Assembly: GCA_029721515.1 (NCBI GenBank)
Contig: CM056550.1
Coordinates: 29,728,619 to 29,792,618 of the forward strand
Source of the DNA: Synanceia verrucosa
Lineage: Eukaryota; Chordata; Actinopteri; Perciformes; Synanceiidae
Reading direction: 5' to 3'
DNA length: 64,000 nucleotides
How positions within the stretch are numbered: position 1 is the stretch's first letter; every line of letters begins with the position of its first letter. The translations under genes and the position numbers were made by a program. Below the pieces are notes generated by a model. It had not been told where the DNA came from, did not search any database, and saw only the letters and a list, made by a program, of their open reading frames with translations. Positions 51,401-60,345 of this stretch are shown one piece after another.

Positions 51401-52501
51401 TAACAACACAGTCATAACTAACGATCAAACATGCTGATAAAATTACATTTACCATTTTTTTGAATCTGTTTAAGCTTCTCCTGTATTTTGACAAACAAAT
51501 AATCCAACCAAGAGCATCGTTAAAGTATTAATTTGTAACATGAAATGGATGAAGAAGAAAAACATTTTTTTTCCTTCAGATTTGACTGTGAAGGTGGTTC
51601 AACAATCGCTGATAAATTGGCAAGTGAAGCCACGATCGGTGTCTTCCTCCTTACATTGTTGAGGCAGTGGTTTTTATTTACTTCTTTACATATATGTTTC
51701 GATTAATTTAGTTTATGTTCTAATAAAATAACTCATTTTGATAAAACATAGATGGGTGGGCCAGTTAGCTGTGTGGGCGGCACTGGCCCACTCGTCTTCT
51801 TGTGCAACAGCGCAAACTGTGTGTTCACATGACCACATGAACCCTGGTTTACATGTATCACCAGCATTTAGGGTTTGCAGTGGACAATGTTGTGTTGGTA
51901 TTAAAAGCAGAGTATTCAAAACATGGTGCTGTACAGAGCGATGCAGCACTTCTGCTGTGATTTTAAAGACAATGTGGTGTAATGTGTGCACGAGATGCTG
52001 CATGCATCATTTCACTTGATGTGCTTATGCGAGTGAGTGCTGCATCTGTACCCACAAATTTTATATAAAAAAAAAATGAATACATAAACTCAGCCATGCT
52101 CAAGATGTGCACATCTTTAAAAGATCACTGAGCCACATGAGTGGGCTTGTACCTGTGGGTGGTGCAGGCACTGTGCTTCTGTTGCTATGGGGAGCCAAAC
52201 TACGGAGCTGAAAAAGCGCTTTAGTAGCTTCAGGCTACACAGATTGGAACAGAGGCTGAGTTTGGTAGTGCTCATTTCTGGCTTCTCATTACCTGAAAAC
52301 AGGAATTTACAGGATGGCGATTCAAAAGAAGCAAGTGTGTGTTGCATCTTGTTGAAATACCGTGCTGTCGAGACACCGCTGCAGAAAACGGAAGGCTACC
52401 AAGAGCCTGTGAGTGCATGTCCAGGCCTCGGCAGCGACATGAGTTGTGAAGTGTGTGTTCTTGTGCGTACTGGTGAGTTATGCATAGTCTGTGTGTGTGC
52501 G

Positions 52502-52547
<46 letters not shown>

Positions 52548-55500
52548 GGGCGCTGGACACATTTAAGATTTATGCCTCTTGCAAAACTTGCATAAATACA
52601 TTGCCTGTACTGTTTATTAGACTGAAAGGTGTTTATATTCACCAAAGAAATGACATCATTTTCCTCTGCTGTTTAGAGTCGGTCCATGTCATAATGTCAC
52701 AGAAAGATTTGCACTTCAGTTTTATACGCTCCGCCGTATTTGATTTTTATGGAGATTAATGACAGGCAGGGAGGTGAAGAGGACACATGCAGTTGGATTG
52801 TACTTGCTGCAGCTGTTATATTTAGAATAGATTGAAACAACTCCACCTCCTTCCTTCCCCATGTTGTACTTACTTTATGGTGTTTTTATGGTGGGTTTTT
52901 TTTTTTAATTCACTCATTGTGCATTTCCCTTCTCTTCCCTTCATGTATACTCCTCCTCTATCAGTCTCTCTATCTGGTTTGTCCCTCTCTCAGCTTGACA
53001 GAGTGCTGCTGGGGCCTCTGCTGCTGGCAGCCTCCCAGTCTGTTACATAACAGGACCACTAGCCTCTCTGAATCACTGCTGAGCTAGGCTAGCATCGAAC
53101 AAGGTTGTATATCTTGCCAGTGTATCTTAAATGCTGCCCTGTGGCAAATTGTCTGCCTCTGTGGCTTCAGATTAGTCAAGGATTTTTAATCTGTGATGGT
53201 AAATTGAAATTTCTCTCTCTGAGGGACTAACAGAGCAATTCTTCTTCTTCTTAAACTGATCCTTTCTGGCTCCAGAGCCCAGCTCCAACAGCACAACACG
53301 ACAGTCTAAGATCACAGCCCATCTATTGTCATTATGTAAGTGGGGACGAAGAGAGATGTGGGCTTTATCTCCTTGTGTTTACAAGACTAGGTGATGTAGT
53401 CAGCCAAATCTCAAATTTCACTAATAAAATTTGCCAACTAGCTCCTAACCACCAACATTTAGCCACACATAAATGTCTTAATCCTAGTGTTTGTTTACAT
53501 TTCTGCAATAACTGGCGACATCAGCGACTGTGCAGTATTTGGTTGGAGTGAAAAACATAAAGACTCTCAAACCGCAATGTAGCATGATTAGAAACTGTTG
53601 TTCAGGCTTCCAGAAGATGCTGCCAGCATGCATAAAACACTGTCCTGCAGCATCCACACATTTCTCATTTACAGTGAACTCTCTGGTTGTGCTGTGATCT
53701 AGAACAATGTGTTCTGATTGAAATGAGTGGGTCATTTCCACTTAAATCTGGAGGAGAGTCTGCGACCCCTCTATCCAATCCCGCTCAGCTTCAGTCTCTA
53801 TCAGTGAGTCCTGATCCTGCTCCTCCCTTAGCTAACCCCCAACTGTCCAGGCCCTGGCCTGCAGTCAGTCCTCAGGGAGGAGCAGTGCCTTGGCTGGACT
53901 GCTGACAGCTGCTGTGAGGAAAGCAGGGGTTGGGGCTGGCTGGGGGGGGGGGTCATCATTTTCTGAGAAAAGCCCCAATCAACAACCACACCTTTTGACC
54001 CGTTCGACACCCTCGTCCATCCAGTTCAGCTACGCCATTTGTATCATTTTGATGCCTGCAGTTTATTTCTTTTACTATCACATTTTTTCCTTTCATCAAT
54101 ATTAAAATCATGATGAAGTTTTGCAGTTTCCAGTGTCATGTTTGGTTGATGGTAACAGTTTGTGTCTACAGAAAAAGAGTGAGAGCATTTTCACAGCTGT
54201 CACAGCAGAGCAGCCATTAACATACAAACAAGCGCAGCACATTTGAGACGGCAATATCAATACACCTATCATTTAGGTCACATGCACTAACACACCTGCC
54301 TTAAGCACAGCTCGACTTAAGGCAGACTTCACTACTAACTTTCAGCTGCTGTCATCACTTTCTACACACACAAATGACACAAAAGCAGAGGGCAGCACAC
54401 TCAAATGAACTTTACCTGACGTGATTGTCATATCCCTCTGCACCATGCTGAAAGGAAGCTTCACCCTCCCGGCAAGATTAAAGATTCATAACTCCCAACA
54501 CAAGCACAGTGAATAAATAGTGGGTGGGGAAAAAGTGGTAGAAGACTGAAGAGAAATCCAGCGAGAGAAAAACCCACAATAAAAACACGTTTTCCTCTCA
54601 CCGGCAGCTGATACTCCACAGGTAGCAGCGCACCTCACATTCCCTTTCTTTGGACTGTCTGCCTACAAGAGTGAGCACGCCCCGGTGGAGAGGGCGTGAG
54701 CAGGTCTGCGTGTCTGCCCCCTTTTCTTTTTTGCTACTCAGTTAACAACGAGGTCCGCCCAAAGGCTTCTAAGCTCTCCGTGGCGACACCTTTGTCTCAC
54801 TCCTGCTCCCAAATAAATAAAAAAAAACTTTTGGTCACTGTTATGCACTGTCTCAGCTAGTTTAAGTTTAGCTTAGAGGTCAAATTGAAAAAAAGAACAC
54901 CAAAAAAGCAAGGTGGTGTCAAGCCTGACCTCCTCACATACAAGTAACACAACTCCTTTCTTGCCTACATTTCCCACTCTCTTTCCTTCTGTTCCCTCTC
55001 TGAACAGTTATGCAATACTGCCATTTCAGACCTCCCCCTCCTCCCTTCTTCCCTTTCCTCCTTCTTCTTCCTCTGTAGTTACCGCCGTGGCCCACACTTG
55101 CTTTTCCAATTCAAAGTTTTGAATGATCTCAGTCGCATGCGTCATAGCATGGTTGCTTTGCTTCGCTGTGAAACAACTCAGAGGCAAGTTCGTGTAGCCA
55201 TAATGGGGAAATTATGTCTTAACTTAAGTGGACTCTGACCAAAACATCTGACTCTGATCCTCCTCCTGAAAAAAAAAAACATGTCCTCTATCTAAACACA
55301 CACACAATAAATCTTCAAGTACTTGTTCGAGACTAAGGAAGGAACCTTGCACGATAATAAACTCATTGCATAACCTGGTGCCAGAGATAAGGCTTTACTA
55401 TGCGGGCATTCCTCTCTCTTACTGGCACCAATATATGCGTACAGATATGAACATGCAGTCACATGCATCACCTCAGTACTCTGAAAGCATATCTGTGTGC

Positions 55501-57648
55501 AACATTAGCTGCAATAGCGCCTGCAGCAACATGTCTGCTATGAAACGTGTGGGCCCACAAGCAGGGGTTGTTTAAATTTGGGAGTGGTGGCCTCAGGCTG
55601 TGTGAGAGAGCATGTGCCTTTTGTATGTTTCCATGAGGTAAACAAGTAGTCACAGGAGCAACACACCAAAATGATGTCAACATCACTTTAAAAATATTCA
55701 TCATGCAACATAGATTGAGTTTTTTTTTTTTAATTCATTCCATTATTGTCCGCTTGCTGTGCTCTGCCTAAACATCTTCACCTACTGTTGATTATTGTTG
55801 CATGTGTTACTGTGCATTATTATGCAACTGTTGAGACAAAAATAAAGCATCCAAATGTGCTAAATCATTTACTGCAAAGCCTTACTCTCCTGACTAACTA
55901 GCAGCAGATCAACATACTGTGACTCCACAATGCTGTGTAGCCAACGCCCGGGTGCAAACAATGGCCAGTGTGACCCACTCTCCTGATAATGGAAGGTGCA
56001 CCGTGTATAGGATCAATTAGTTGCCAACTATTAAGTTCATTTCCAACTAGTTTGATAATGAAGCTGGAGACCAAACTGGTGGGAAGCAGAAACATTTGGC
56101 CACTTTGTTCAATAAAGATGCCTTTGGTTTTTGGCTTAAAACTGAGGGTTCAATTCTCAACAGTTCAGTAGAACATAGTCTGGTGAGAAATGTACTGTCT
56201 GATCACACGTGGCAGCACCACATAGTTGAACCAAATCAACTGAATGTGCTTGATCTCAGTTGAGATGAGGGAATCAGAGCTGACAACAGGAAGCAACCTT
56301 GAAACAGGAGTATGAAAAGGAGACGATATTTACATGTGCAAGCCAGTGGAAGGCTAACCATTGACTCAAAGTGAGGTCTGAAAACGTTCTCAACAGCTGA
56401 CCTCCCAAAGATATTGAAGTTACAAGATAATAATCTGTAAAATGATAGTAAAACACATGAGAAGCTAACAATCAGCAAATAGTGTGGTATTTCTGATTGA
56501 ATAACGACTTGAACAATGACTGGTTTAAGTTTATTAAAATATGTATAGCTGACTTCCAAAGACTTGATTCAGGCATATAAACCTGTCACCAAAAGCTCAT
56601 GTCAGAAATATTAATACTCTGTCCAACACTGACTTTCACTTACAAGCTCTGATTGACATAAATGCAGCACAGTAAACCTTTCCACTAAACCCAGTTTAAA
56701 TCATGAGCCAAGTGCTCTTAGCTCTGAGCTAACTCCAAACACAAACAGGCCTACAGAGTCTTGGGCACACACAGTAGTCTAACCTACTGTAACAAGAGGT
56801 CAGAACAGTTAGGTACAGCAGCTTCACTCCCCTCTACACTGCACACAGCTTAAAACATCACACACTTTCACTCGAATCTCTCTCTTAAACAGCCTTTGTA
56901 GTGAGTCCATCTCTGACAATAGAACAAGATGTACAGACACAACTGACATTTAACGTCTGCCTCCCAGATAAGTGTTCCTGCTCTCCACACTTTCTCATCT
57001 TATGTAACATGTTTCTTGTGTATATGCAAGCTTAGAAGAATGTATGTTGGATGTGAGTGTGAAGGATGAGTACAGCGCTTAAAACAAAAAGTGGACCTCT
57101 AGCCAGGGAAAATCTGTCCTGAAATTGTACATTATAATAGGTATGTTGGGTGTTCACTGGGAGGCCGAAACAGCACTTCATAAAACTCTGGGAAGTTACT
57201 GGTCAAATTATCACCAGTAATTTGACTGTCAAACCACACCAGTACTTGGAAGGTAAACAGTAGCATTTGCATTGTTCTACTTTGCAATGTGTGCTTGCAC
57301 TATTTGTTTGGTCATCACTGGGCTTGAGTTGACAGATGTGGCTGAGCTAATCCGCTGCAAAAAAAAAAGTGAAGACAACTGTGACAGCTTCTCCTTCCAA
57401 ATCCAAATACCAAAAAAAACCCTGTGGGATTTAAGTGTCAGTGATGGAAGGAAGAAAACGTGCAGCACAGCCTCACCGTTCTTCCTCTCCTGCAGAGGGC
57501 GTGGAGGGAGTCCAGGCTGGAGGGTCAGCTCCTGAAGCTCAGAGGTCACCGCCTCGCTCTGAGGGCTAGGGGCCAAGCCTGGCGTCCCTGCTACCTCCAT
57601 GCTGCCAGGACTTAGCTCCTCCCCTTTCTGTGGGTGTGGCGTTGCCAT
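24490..57648 (-). CDS. mrtfa: Myocardin-related transcription factor A (MRTF-A/MKL1), 18 coding exons, 1240 aa
   Basis: An actin-regulated co-activator of serum response factor. Joined exons: 57648-57477, 39465-39400, 36541-36486, 36028-35953, 35706-35548, 34891-34746, 34273-34133, 33923-33855, 33303-33119, 32581-32419, 29823-29440, 29340-28396, 28107-27901, 27802-27722, 27296-27156, 27020-26928, 25319-25256, 25064-24490. All junctions are GT-AG, phases match, and the sum is divisible by three. Domains by residue: RPEL1 58-80, RPEL2 96-123, RPEL3 140-167, basic segment 286-300, SAP about 408-443, leucine zipper 598-635, Gln-rich 709-854, transactivation domain 1051-1240. The tail STDFLD...DLQLHW.SCL and LIDDLHSQML...HPPSPMDTS match MRTF-A rather than MRTF-B or myocardin. 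It is longer than the mammalian protein (about 930-1000 aa), mainly through the Gln-rich exon. The start ATG at 57648 has a good context (CACCATGG). Whether it is the a or b teleost duplicate cannot be decided here. Confidence 0.95.
25079..25132 (+). repeat. (AG)n microsatellite acting as pyrimidine tract of the last mrtfa intron
   Basis: 27 AG units on the plus strand form (CT)27 on the minus strand, ending only about 15 nt before the acceptor cccacag of the terminal coding exon. Confidence 0.95.
25256..25319 (-). CDS. mrtfa: mrtfa coding exon 17 (QQMDDLFDIL motif)
   Basis: 64 bp, acceptor tttcag, donor gtaag, ends in phase 1. It encodes QENGVNSQQMDDLFDILLKS and then G/E. This short acidic amphipathic motif is near-identical across MRTF-A and MRTF-B. 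Confidence 0.97.
26928..27020 (-). CDS. mrtfa: mrtfa coding exon 16 (CPPYD segment)
   Basis: 93 bp, acceptor cttacag, donor gtatgt, phase 0 at both ends. It encodes REEVCPPYDRHTLFTPPSPK. It sits where mammalian family members carry a PP.YE motif just before QENG..SQQMDDLF, so the CPPYD probably corresponds to it. Confidence 0.85.
27156..27296 (-). CDS. mrtfa: mrtfa coding exon 15
   Basis: 141 bp, acceptor gctcag, donor gtaaca, phase 0 at both ends. It encodes GQKAGLLLDTSGVPQ, PPKLQPFFDDMSESESQ and SSLISSLK. I see no clear counterpart by memory; support is the splice sites and the reading frame. The acidic/hydrophobic FFDDM could contribute to activation (inference). Confidence 0.8.
27534..27588 (+). 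repeat. (TA)n microsatellite in an mrtfa intron
   Basis: About 27 TA units between coding exons 14 and 15. Confidence 0.97.
27722..27802 (-). CDS. mrtfa: mrtfa coding exon 14 (short Ser/Gln/Lys segment)
   Basis: 81 bp, acceptor ttttag, donor gtacaa, phase 0 at both ends. It encodes RLQSTPSKLPSTDSQ and EPAQAEPIKK. It could be skipped without a frameshift. The join rests on splice sites and phase rather than on recognised homology. Confidence 0.78.
27901..28107 (-). CDS. mrtfa: mrtfa coding exon 13
   Basis: 207 bp, acceptor tttccag, donor gtatt. It encodes a segment with GTPTLVTDSNGNHYLIALTS, comparable to the PPTLITDSTGTHLVLTVT block of mammalian MRTF-A. Phase 0 at both ends. Confidence 0.93.
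28190..28315. repeat. Fragment of a fish dispersed element in an mrtfa intron
   Basis: Contains taaagggatggttaagtgtt, gtggggttgtatgagctact and gtcagtttattacctgcact, an arrangement I recognise from small non-autonomous elements in many fish. Only one end is seen. Confidence 0.4.
28396..29340 (-). CDS. mrtfa: mrtfa coding exon 12 (leucine zipper and expanded Gln-rich segment)
   Basis: 945 bp (315 aa), acceptor ccttcag, donor gtaaag. It encodes SSPLTQLTLHPSP, a coiled coil LDKDQMLQEKDKQIEELTRM and LRQKQRLVETLRSQLEQ (leucine zipper for dimerisation), then two VK.E sites (VKEE, VKKE) of the SUMO-acceptor type. From residue 709 onward Gln makes up a large share, with four KL(A/S/V)(Q/E)Q pentapeptides in tandem. 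The Gln-rich half is much longer than anything I recall in mammalian MRTF-A at this place. Confidence 0.95.
29440..29823 (-). CDS. mrtfa: mrtfa coding exon 11 (SAP domain)
   Basis: 384 bp, acceptor cctgcag, donor gtgaga. It opens with VAELKQELKLRGLTVSGTKN and DLIERLRNYQ, a canonical SAP helix-extension-helix motif. A Ser/Thr-rich linker, FGSTSSSPPVSPSPSERSL and GDMFGEM follow, all landmarks shared with mammalian MRTF-A. Confidence 0.97.
30112..31135 (-). pseudogene. 5'-truncated non-LTR retrotransposon with reverse-transcriptase C-terminal remnant
   Basis: Minus-strand translation begins at DADDTAFVGCIRDD, which contains the A-D-D catalytic turn of reverse transcriptase. HTNHLQFNTSKTKELVIDFG and, after frameshifts and a stop, VASVLFYTVVCWGGSISKKD and MDNASHPLHTVISNQRSLFS follow. 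This pattern is typical of CR1/L2/Rex1-like fish LINEs. Truncation starts exactly at the catalytic motif. The 3' part runs to about 30112 as non-coding tail. It sits in the intron between coding exons 10 and 11 of mrtfa in the same orientation. Confidence 0.85.
31137..32000 (-). mobile_element. Candidate non-autonomous DNA element with inner inverted repeat
   Basis: The interval repeats the phrase gttcacactaca with gactct several times at one end and ends gtgtcgtgtgaacaaggcat at the other. Inside, 31321-31398 and 31588-31686 are imperfect reverse complements (shared gtccagtcagcctc, ggtcaaa, ttgttttctag, cagtgatcactgaaacgg). The part 31150-31312 matches 1826-1985 in reverse orientation. No ORF is present. 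The class is uncertain. Confidence 0.5.
32419..32581 (-). CDS. mrtfa: mrtfa coding exon 10 (Ser/Pro/Gln linker before SAP)
   Basis: 163 bp, acceptor caaaaaag (a purine-rich, weak tract), donor gtaagt. It encodes a low-conservation linker ending KPGTLPANLDEFK, which matches the KPGALPANLDDMK approach to the SAP domain in mammals. Confidence 0.93.
33119..33303 (-). CDS. mrtfa: mrtfa coding exon 9 (KLKYHQYIPPDQK and Gln-rich segment)
   Basis: 185 bp, acceptor gtgtag, donor gtgagt, ends in phase 2. It encodes VKKLKYHQYIPPDQK, the near-invariant SRF-contacting box of MRTFs. MDSSYAKLL and a short Gln-rich run (QLFLQLQILNQQQQ) follow, ending ILPAPPK. Confidence 0.97.
33855..33923 (-). CDS. mrtfa: mrtfa coding exon 8 (basic region)
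   Basis: 69 bp, acceptor tgtgcag, donor gtcagc. It encodes a Lys/Arg-rich segment with QRSKKPKDSKPK, continuing into VKKLKYHQ of the next exon. This is the basic region used for nuclear import and SRF contact in the family. Confidence 0.94.
34133..34273 (-). CDS. mrtfa: mrtfa coding exon 7 (14-proline run)
   Basis: 141 bp, acceptor cacacag, donor gtgtgg, phase 0 at both ends. After one Ser the exon encodes 14 consecutive prolines, then QMNGSDSSPF and LTNSRPSTGHVK. Mammalian MRTF-A has a shorter proline cluster followed by LTNGTT at the same place. The codons are almost all CCT or CCA, a length-variable triplet tract. Confidence 0.92.
34375..34665. mobile_element. TTAA-flanked short MITE in an mrtfa intron
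   Basis: The ends agatgcagtgtgtagc and gctacacactgttcct are imperfect inverted repeats, flanked by TTAA (34371-34374, 34666-34669). It is 291 bp, with no ORF, and lies between coding exons 6 and 7. The family name is not known to me. Confidence 0.6.
34746..34891 (-). CDS. mrtfa: mrtfa coding exon 6 (acidic/serine linker)
   Basis: 146 bp, acceptor gtcgcag, donor gtacc. It contains SSLDEDSSDALSPDQLA, which matches the FDEDSSDALSPEQ segment of mammalian MRTF-A. A Ser/Pro-rich stretch ending NGDMSPTQ follows. Several SP sites are possible proline-directed phosphorylation sites (inference). Confidence 0.93.
35548..35706 (-). CDS. mrtfa: mrtfa coding exon 5 (RPEL motif 3)
   Basis: 159 bp, acceptor cccacag, donor gtaac. 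It encodes TSAEPSLQAKQ, a basic LKRARLADDLN segment and RPGPIELVHKNIL, the third RPEL motif. The Lys/Arg residues between RPEL2 and RPEL3 are part of the bipartite nuclear-import signal known in the family. The sequence after KNIL differs from mammals. Confidence 0.96.
35953..36028 (-). CDS. mrtfa: mrtfa coding exon 4 (RPEL motif 2)
   Basis: 76 bp, acceptor ccccag, donor gtgag, ends in phase 1. It encodes TEDYLKRKIRSRPERSELVR and then MHILE. The RPERSEL core defines RPEL2, which docks into the hydrophobic cleft of G-actin. Confidence 0.96.
36486..36541 (-). CDS. mrtfa: mrtfa coding exon 3 (between RPEL1 and RPEL2)
   Basis: 56 bp, acceptor tgcag, donor gtgag, ends in phase 0. It encodes PLKSPAAFHEQRRSLERAR, one of the most conserved MRTF segments; RAR starts RPEL2. 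The MPPLKSP methionine, used as a start in some mammalian MRTF-A forms, spans the junction with exon 2. Confidence 0.95.
39400..39465 (-). CDS. mrtfa: mrtfa coding exon 2 (RPEL motif 1)
   Basis: 66 bp, acceptor tgcag, donor gtaag. It encodes VLQLKLQQRRTREELVSQGI followed by MP. This is the first actin-binding RPEL motif, with the degenerate core RRTREEL and near identity to other vertebrate MRTFs. It begins in phase 1 and can be joined either to the exon ending at 57477 or to the alternative first exon ending at 44263. Confidence 0.95.
40429..40468 (+). repeat. (GT)n microsatellite in the first coding intron
   Basis: 20 GT units. It lies about 1 kb upstream (in transcription) of the RPEL1 exon. 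Confidence 0.97.
44263..44335 (-). CDS. mrtfa: Alternative mrtfa first coding exon (isoform N terminus)
   Basis: On the minus strand an ATG at 44335 opens 24 codons (MGEDMEKAG...DRLVYHSLKE), and the exon ends GAA G before gtgggt, phase 1. That phase is what exon 39465-39400 needs, giving ...YHSLKE-VLQLKLQQ. The SLKE-VLQL junction resembles, from memory, the N terminus of MRTF-B. The second ATG (codon 5, GACATGG) has the stronger start context. The predicted isoform is 1207 aa and keeps all three RPEL motifs. Alternative MRTF-A promoters are known in mammals; its use here is inferred. Confidence 0.65.
44885..44948 (+). repeat. (GA)n purine-rich microsatellite
   Basis: Interrupted GA run, purine only on the plus strand, about 0.55-0.6 kb upstream of the alternative first exon. 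Confidence 0.9.
45297..45402 (+). repeat. Compound microsatellite (CT)n(CGCT)n(CGCA)n(CA)n
   Basis: Four blocks in order: CT run to about 45327, CGCT units to about 45340, CGCA units to about 45370, CA run to 45402. The order suggests stepwise point mutation and slippage from one another. Confidence 0.95.
45600..45770 (-). promoter_or_regulatory. Candidate muscle-type control region upstream of the alternative mrtfa exon
   Basis: Within about 100 bp the minus strand has an E-box CAGCTG, an A/T core CTATTTTAAATAG (MEF2-like or TATA-like), and G-rich boxes (GAGGGGGAGGGGG and GGTGCGG). It lies about 1.3 kb upstream of the alternative exon at 44335, in the first coding intron of a gene active in muscle. 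Assignment as its promoter or enhancer is inference. Confidence 0.3.
46631..46870. repeat. Fragment of a fish dispersed DNA element
   Basis: Contains gcgtttccacaggcgcggta, ggtacctggtactaggtact, gttccaagtgagccgaagca and ctgattggccaatgagtgtc, a composite resembling widespread fish hAT-like repeats. Ends not resolved. Confidence 0.4.
47684..47701 (+). repeat. Short (CA)n microsatellite
   Basis: Nine CA units. Confidence 0.85.
50960..51815. repeat. Cluster of nested repeat fragments
   Basis: Three unrelated repeat-like blocks. An outer one is split: ggcagaaattgtgttttgggtgggcc on one side (50969-51003) and gatgggtgggccagttagct with ggcggcactggcccac on the other (51750-51792). Then gatattggtatcggtgccga at 51053, and gctgtcaaaattagcgattt with acccgattaatccgc at 51254. 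The last two recall widespread fish DNA elements. Confidence 0.45.
52490..52545 (+). repeat. (GT)n microsatellite
   Basis: GT run with two gc interruptions near its start. Confidence 0.95.
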
Positions 57649-57662
57649 GGTGACAGAGAGAC
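57477..57662 (-). CDS. mrtfa: mrtfa coding exon 1 (N-terminal exon, with 14 nt of 5' leader)
   Basis: Acceptor ctgcag precedes 57662; the ATG is at 57648 and the exon ends AAC G before gtgagg (phase 1). It encodes 57 residues including LAPSPQSEAV and PLQERKN, which I recall as resembling the N terminus of the long vertebrate MRTF-A isoform. The final G completes the Val codon that opens the RPEL1 exon. If the upstream exon ending at 62628 splices directly here, its ATGs are in frame and would lengthen the protein by 7 or 10 residues. Confidence 0.88.
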
Positions 57663-60164
57663 CTGCAGCAAAACATGAACAGTTTAATGACTCATCAAAA
57701 GTGTGATATTATCAAGACAAAAACTGGAATAAAATGGAATTCTTTATCTCAAGGTCAGTACAGTAAAGTGCAAAAGTAAGTTTTATTTCAATATCTAATT
57801 TAGAACAGAGAGTTAGTCACTTCTGTATAGATGCAGAGTTGCCAGTTTGTTATCGCAGGTAACAGCTTACGGTCAGTGCTACTGTATCGAGCACATACAC
57901 ATGCTGGCTAATATTCATCTTTGATGTAAAACAGCAAACATCAGATCATTAAAGCATCACAGGAATGAAATACAGATGGAAGGAGGAATATAAGTTTTAC
58001 TGCTTCCTGGAGCACTGTGACACCATCAATCAGCTTGTACCTTTGTACATTTTTGCACTCGTTTCTTTATAAATCACAAGTTTCTAGTTTTTGAACACAA
58101 GTCAAGAGTAACATGTGAGTGTCGAGTCCTCAGTCATGTGCTCTTCAACAAACATAATTCCATATTAATAATGCTTTTCTCCTACAACCTGACAGGACGC
58201 TGTTGGATTGATTTTAACGATCTGGGAAATAAGTGCAAGATAAACAAATGCCGAATAACATTCACCCTATCACAAGGATTCAGAAATAAATACTCAACAA
58301 CAGAATTTTATCTTTTCCCCCATGAATAAGTCCTCTTCCCAAAAGTAAATACCATCAGTAACCAGATGGTTGACCGTCTTTGTATATACACTTTTTAAAT
58401 AACACAATTTTGCATCTATGGGTTTGATGCAAGGTAAAGTATTTTTAAGTCAAGTAAATTGGTCAATCATCCATGGTTCTGGTGTATACTGTGCTCTCCA
58501 GTGTAACGTAAAATCTGTAATATTGGATAAATTCACATTTGAGTCTAATCTCTAGTGCCTCATTTTTCCATGCATTTCATTTTCCTCTTGTCCATTTCGT
58601 TGTATCACTCTATTAATAAACAGTGTTATGTTTTCAGAAATGTGCCACATCAGAGTATGTTTACTGGTACTTGGGGGACTATACAGGCCACAACACGTCT
58701 CACCTCCTCTCCTCCAGGGCTGGGGGCTCAGGGATTAAACCAGCCATCAGGGAAGAATTTACGTTTGAGCTTTTACATCTGTGGCTGTCGATTCAGAAAC
58801 TCTTTATGGATTTATTTTCCTCTCTTCATTTACTTCTTATCTACCTCCAGGGTGATTTCCATAAAACCACAGAACAGCTTACCCTCTGAGCTGAAGGTAT
58901 TTCATAAAGGAATCTAAAAAGGATGTTTGTGCTACGTGTTGCTTCTTGCCTTGAGACAAATTCCCCCTACTGGGGACAACTGAGGTAAAGTTGAAAGTTG
59001 AAATGGGGCTGCTGTTCTCATTAAGTCCAGTCTTGAGTCATGAATGTTTACATGTGGAGGCTCACACAGCAGCACTTTATGTACATACATGAAGACTAAA
59101 ATGCTGAAGGGAAAATGACATACCCACTGCCATATAAACAAATTCACAGTGAGCCTTTGGCAGGACATTACAGACCACTACTGAGTACAGACTCTTAGCT
59201 GAGTTTGTTGAAGCCCTCTCCTTGTAATCGTGTCAGGGCTCAGGTCCAGTATAAATAATATAAATAATGTGATGTGATTTCCCCCTACATGAACGTATAC
59301 ATCTCAGATCCAACAGGAAATTTAACAACTAAAAAAAAAGGGACACTTGCACGCAAAACACACATTTAGTAAAATGCACATACCTAGTTTAGCTCAGGCA
59401 ACAAATATATAGTGTTAATATAGTGTTTAAATAAACTACATTATCACAGTGTTAAGACAAATGTCTAGTTTCCTATGATGTGACAAATGCACGCTAAATC
59501 ACCCACAAACTGATGTTCAAAGCAATAAAGTATGCTCCACTGCTGCAGGATATCAATCTCTTTATGTGTCAAACATAAATTTGAATAACTTATTTTGCTA
59601 GTTTTACACAATATCTTTCTCAAACTATCGCAGCAAACATTTTGCCTCACCGCAGTGGGTAAAGCTCAGGTGCTCCTACAGACATCAACAACGACTCATT
59701 CTGTTCACATGTCCCAATAAGTAATGACAGTGAACATCGTGAACCTGAAAATGAAGCAGCTAAAGACAACTCATTTGTTCATTTGATGTACTTTTCCTGC
59801 TGTGGCATGTCAAAATGGCTTCTGGAAGAAAGGCCCTCTTATTAATTCAGAGGACGGGAAATTGTTGAGCAACAACATATCTGATTAGAAATCTGATATT
59901 ACCACCCAGCCCTATTTACATAACATGAAAATGAGACCAAAACATGTCTCACTTTTGACACGACCCAGACTTTTGTTAACAGCATAGCAACAGTAATGAG
60001 TGACTGCTGGGCATGAACATTGTTTTCATTTGTCAAACAAACTGCTGAGCTCCAAGTGACAATTGAACACAAACCAGTATGAGCTCTGACTACTTTGCAT
60101 CTTGCTAATAAAAAGTTGGATACCCTTTTATAATATATATATATTTTTTTATTACATTTTTTTA

Positions 60165-60345
60165 TTATATTGCTACATACATGCAATTTGTCCTCTCCAT
60201 TTAACCCATCCCTTCAGGTAGCAGTGGGCTGCCATGTAAGGCGCCCGGGGAGCTGGGGGTTTGGTGCCTTGCTCAAGGAGAGCAGTGCCCAGGAGGAGAA
60301 ACTGGCACCTCTCCAGCCACCAGTCCATTTGAATTTGCACATTGT
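60165..60345. repeat. Fragment of a fish dispersed repeat
   Basis: Contains gcagtgggctgccatgtaag, gcgcccggggagctgggggt and tggtgccttgctcaaggaga, a conserved block seen across fish genomes. The class is not determined. Confidence 0.45.

Larger units (their letters stand above)
39466..57476 (-). other. 18 kb first coding intron of mrtfa
   Basis: Between the N-terminal exon and the RPEL1 exon. It holds the alternative first exon (44263-44335), the possible muscle-type control region (45600-45770), several microsatellites and repeat fragments. No other coding sequence is supported; ORFs such as 52187-52759 are microsatellite-driven. Confidence 0.7.

Noticed and set aside
52187..52759. 190-codon plus-strand ORF
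   Set aside because: Extended by a GT microsatellite giving Cys-Val repeats; no homology or splice support.
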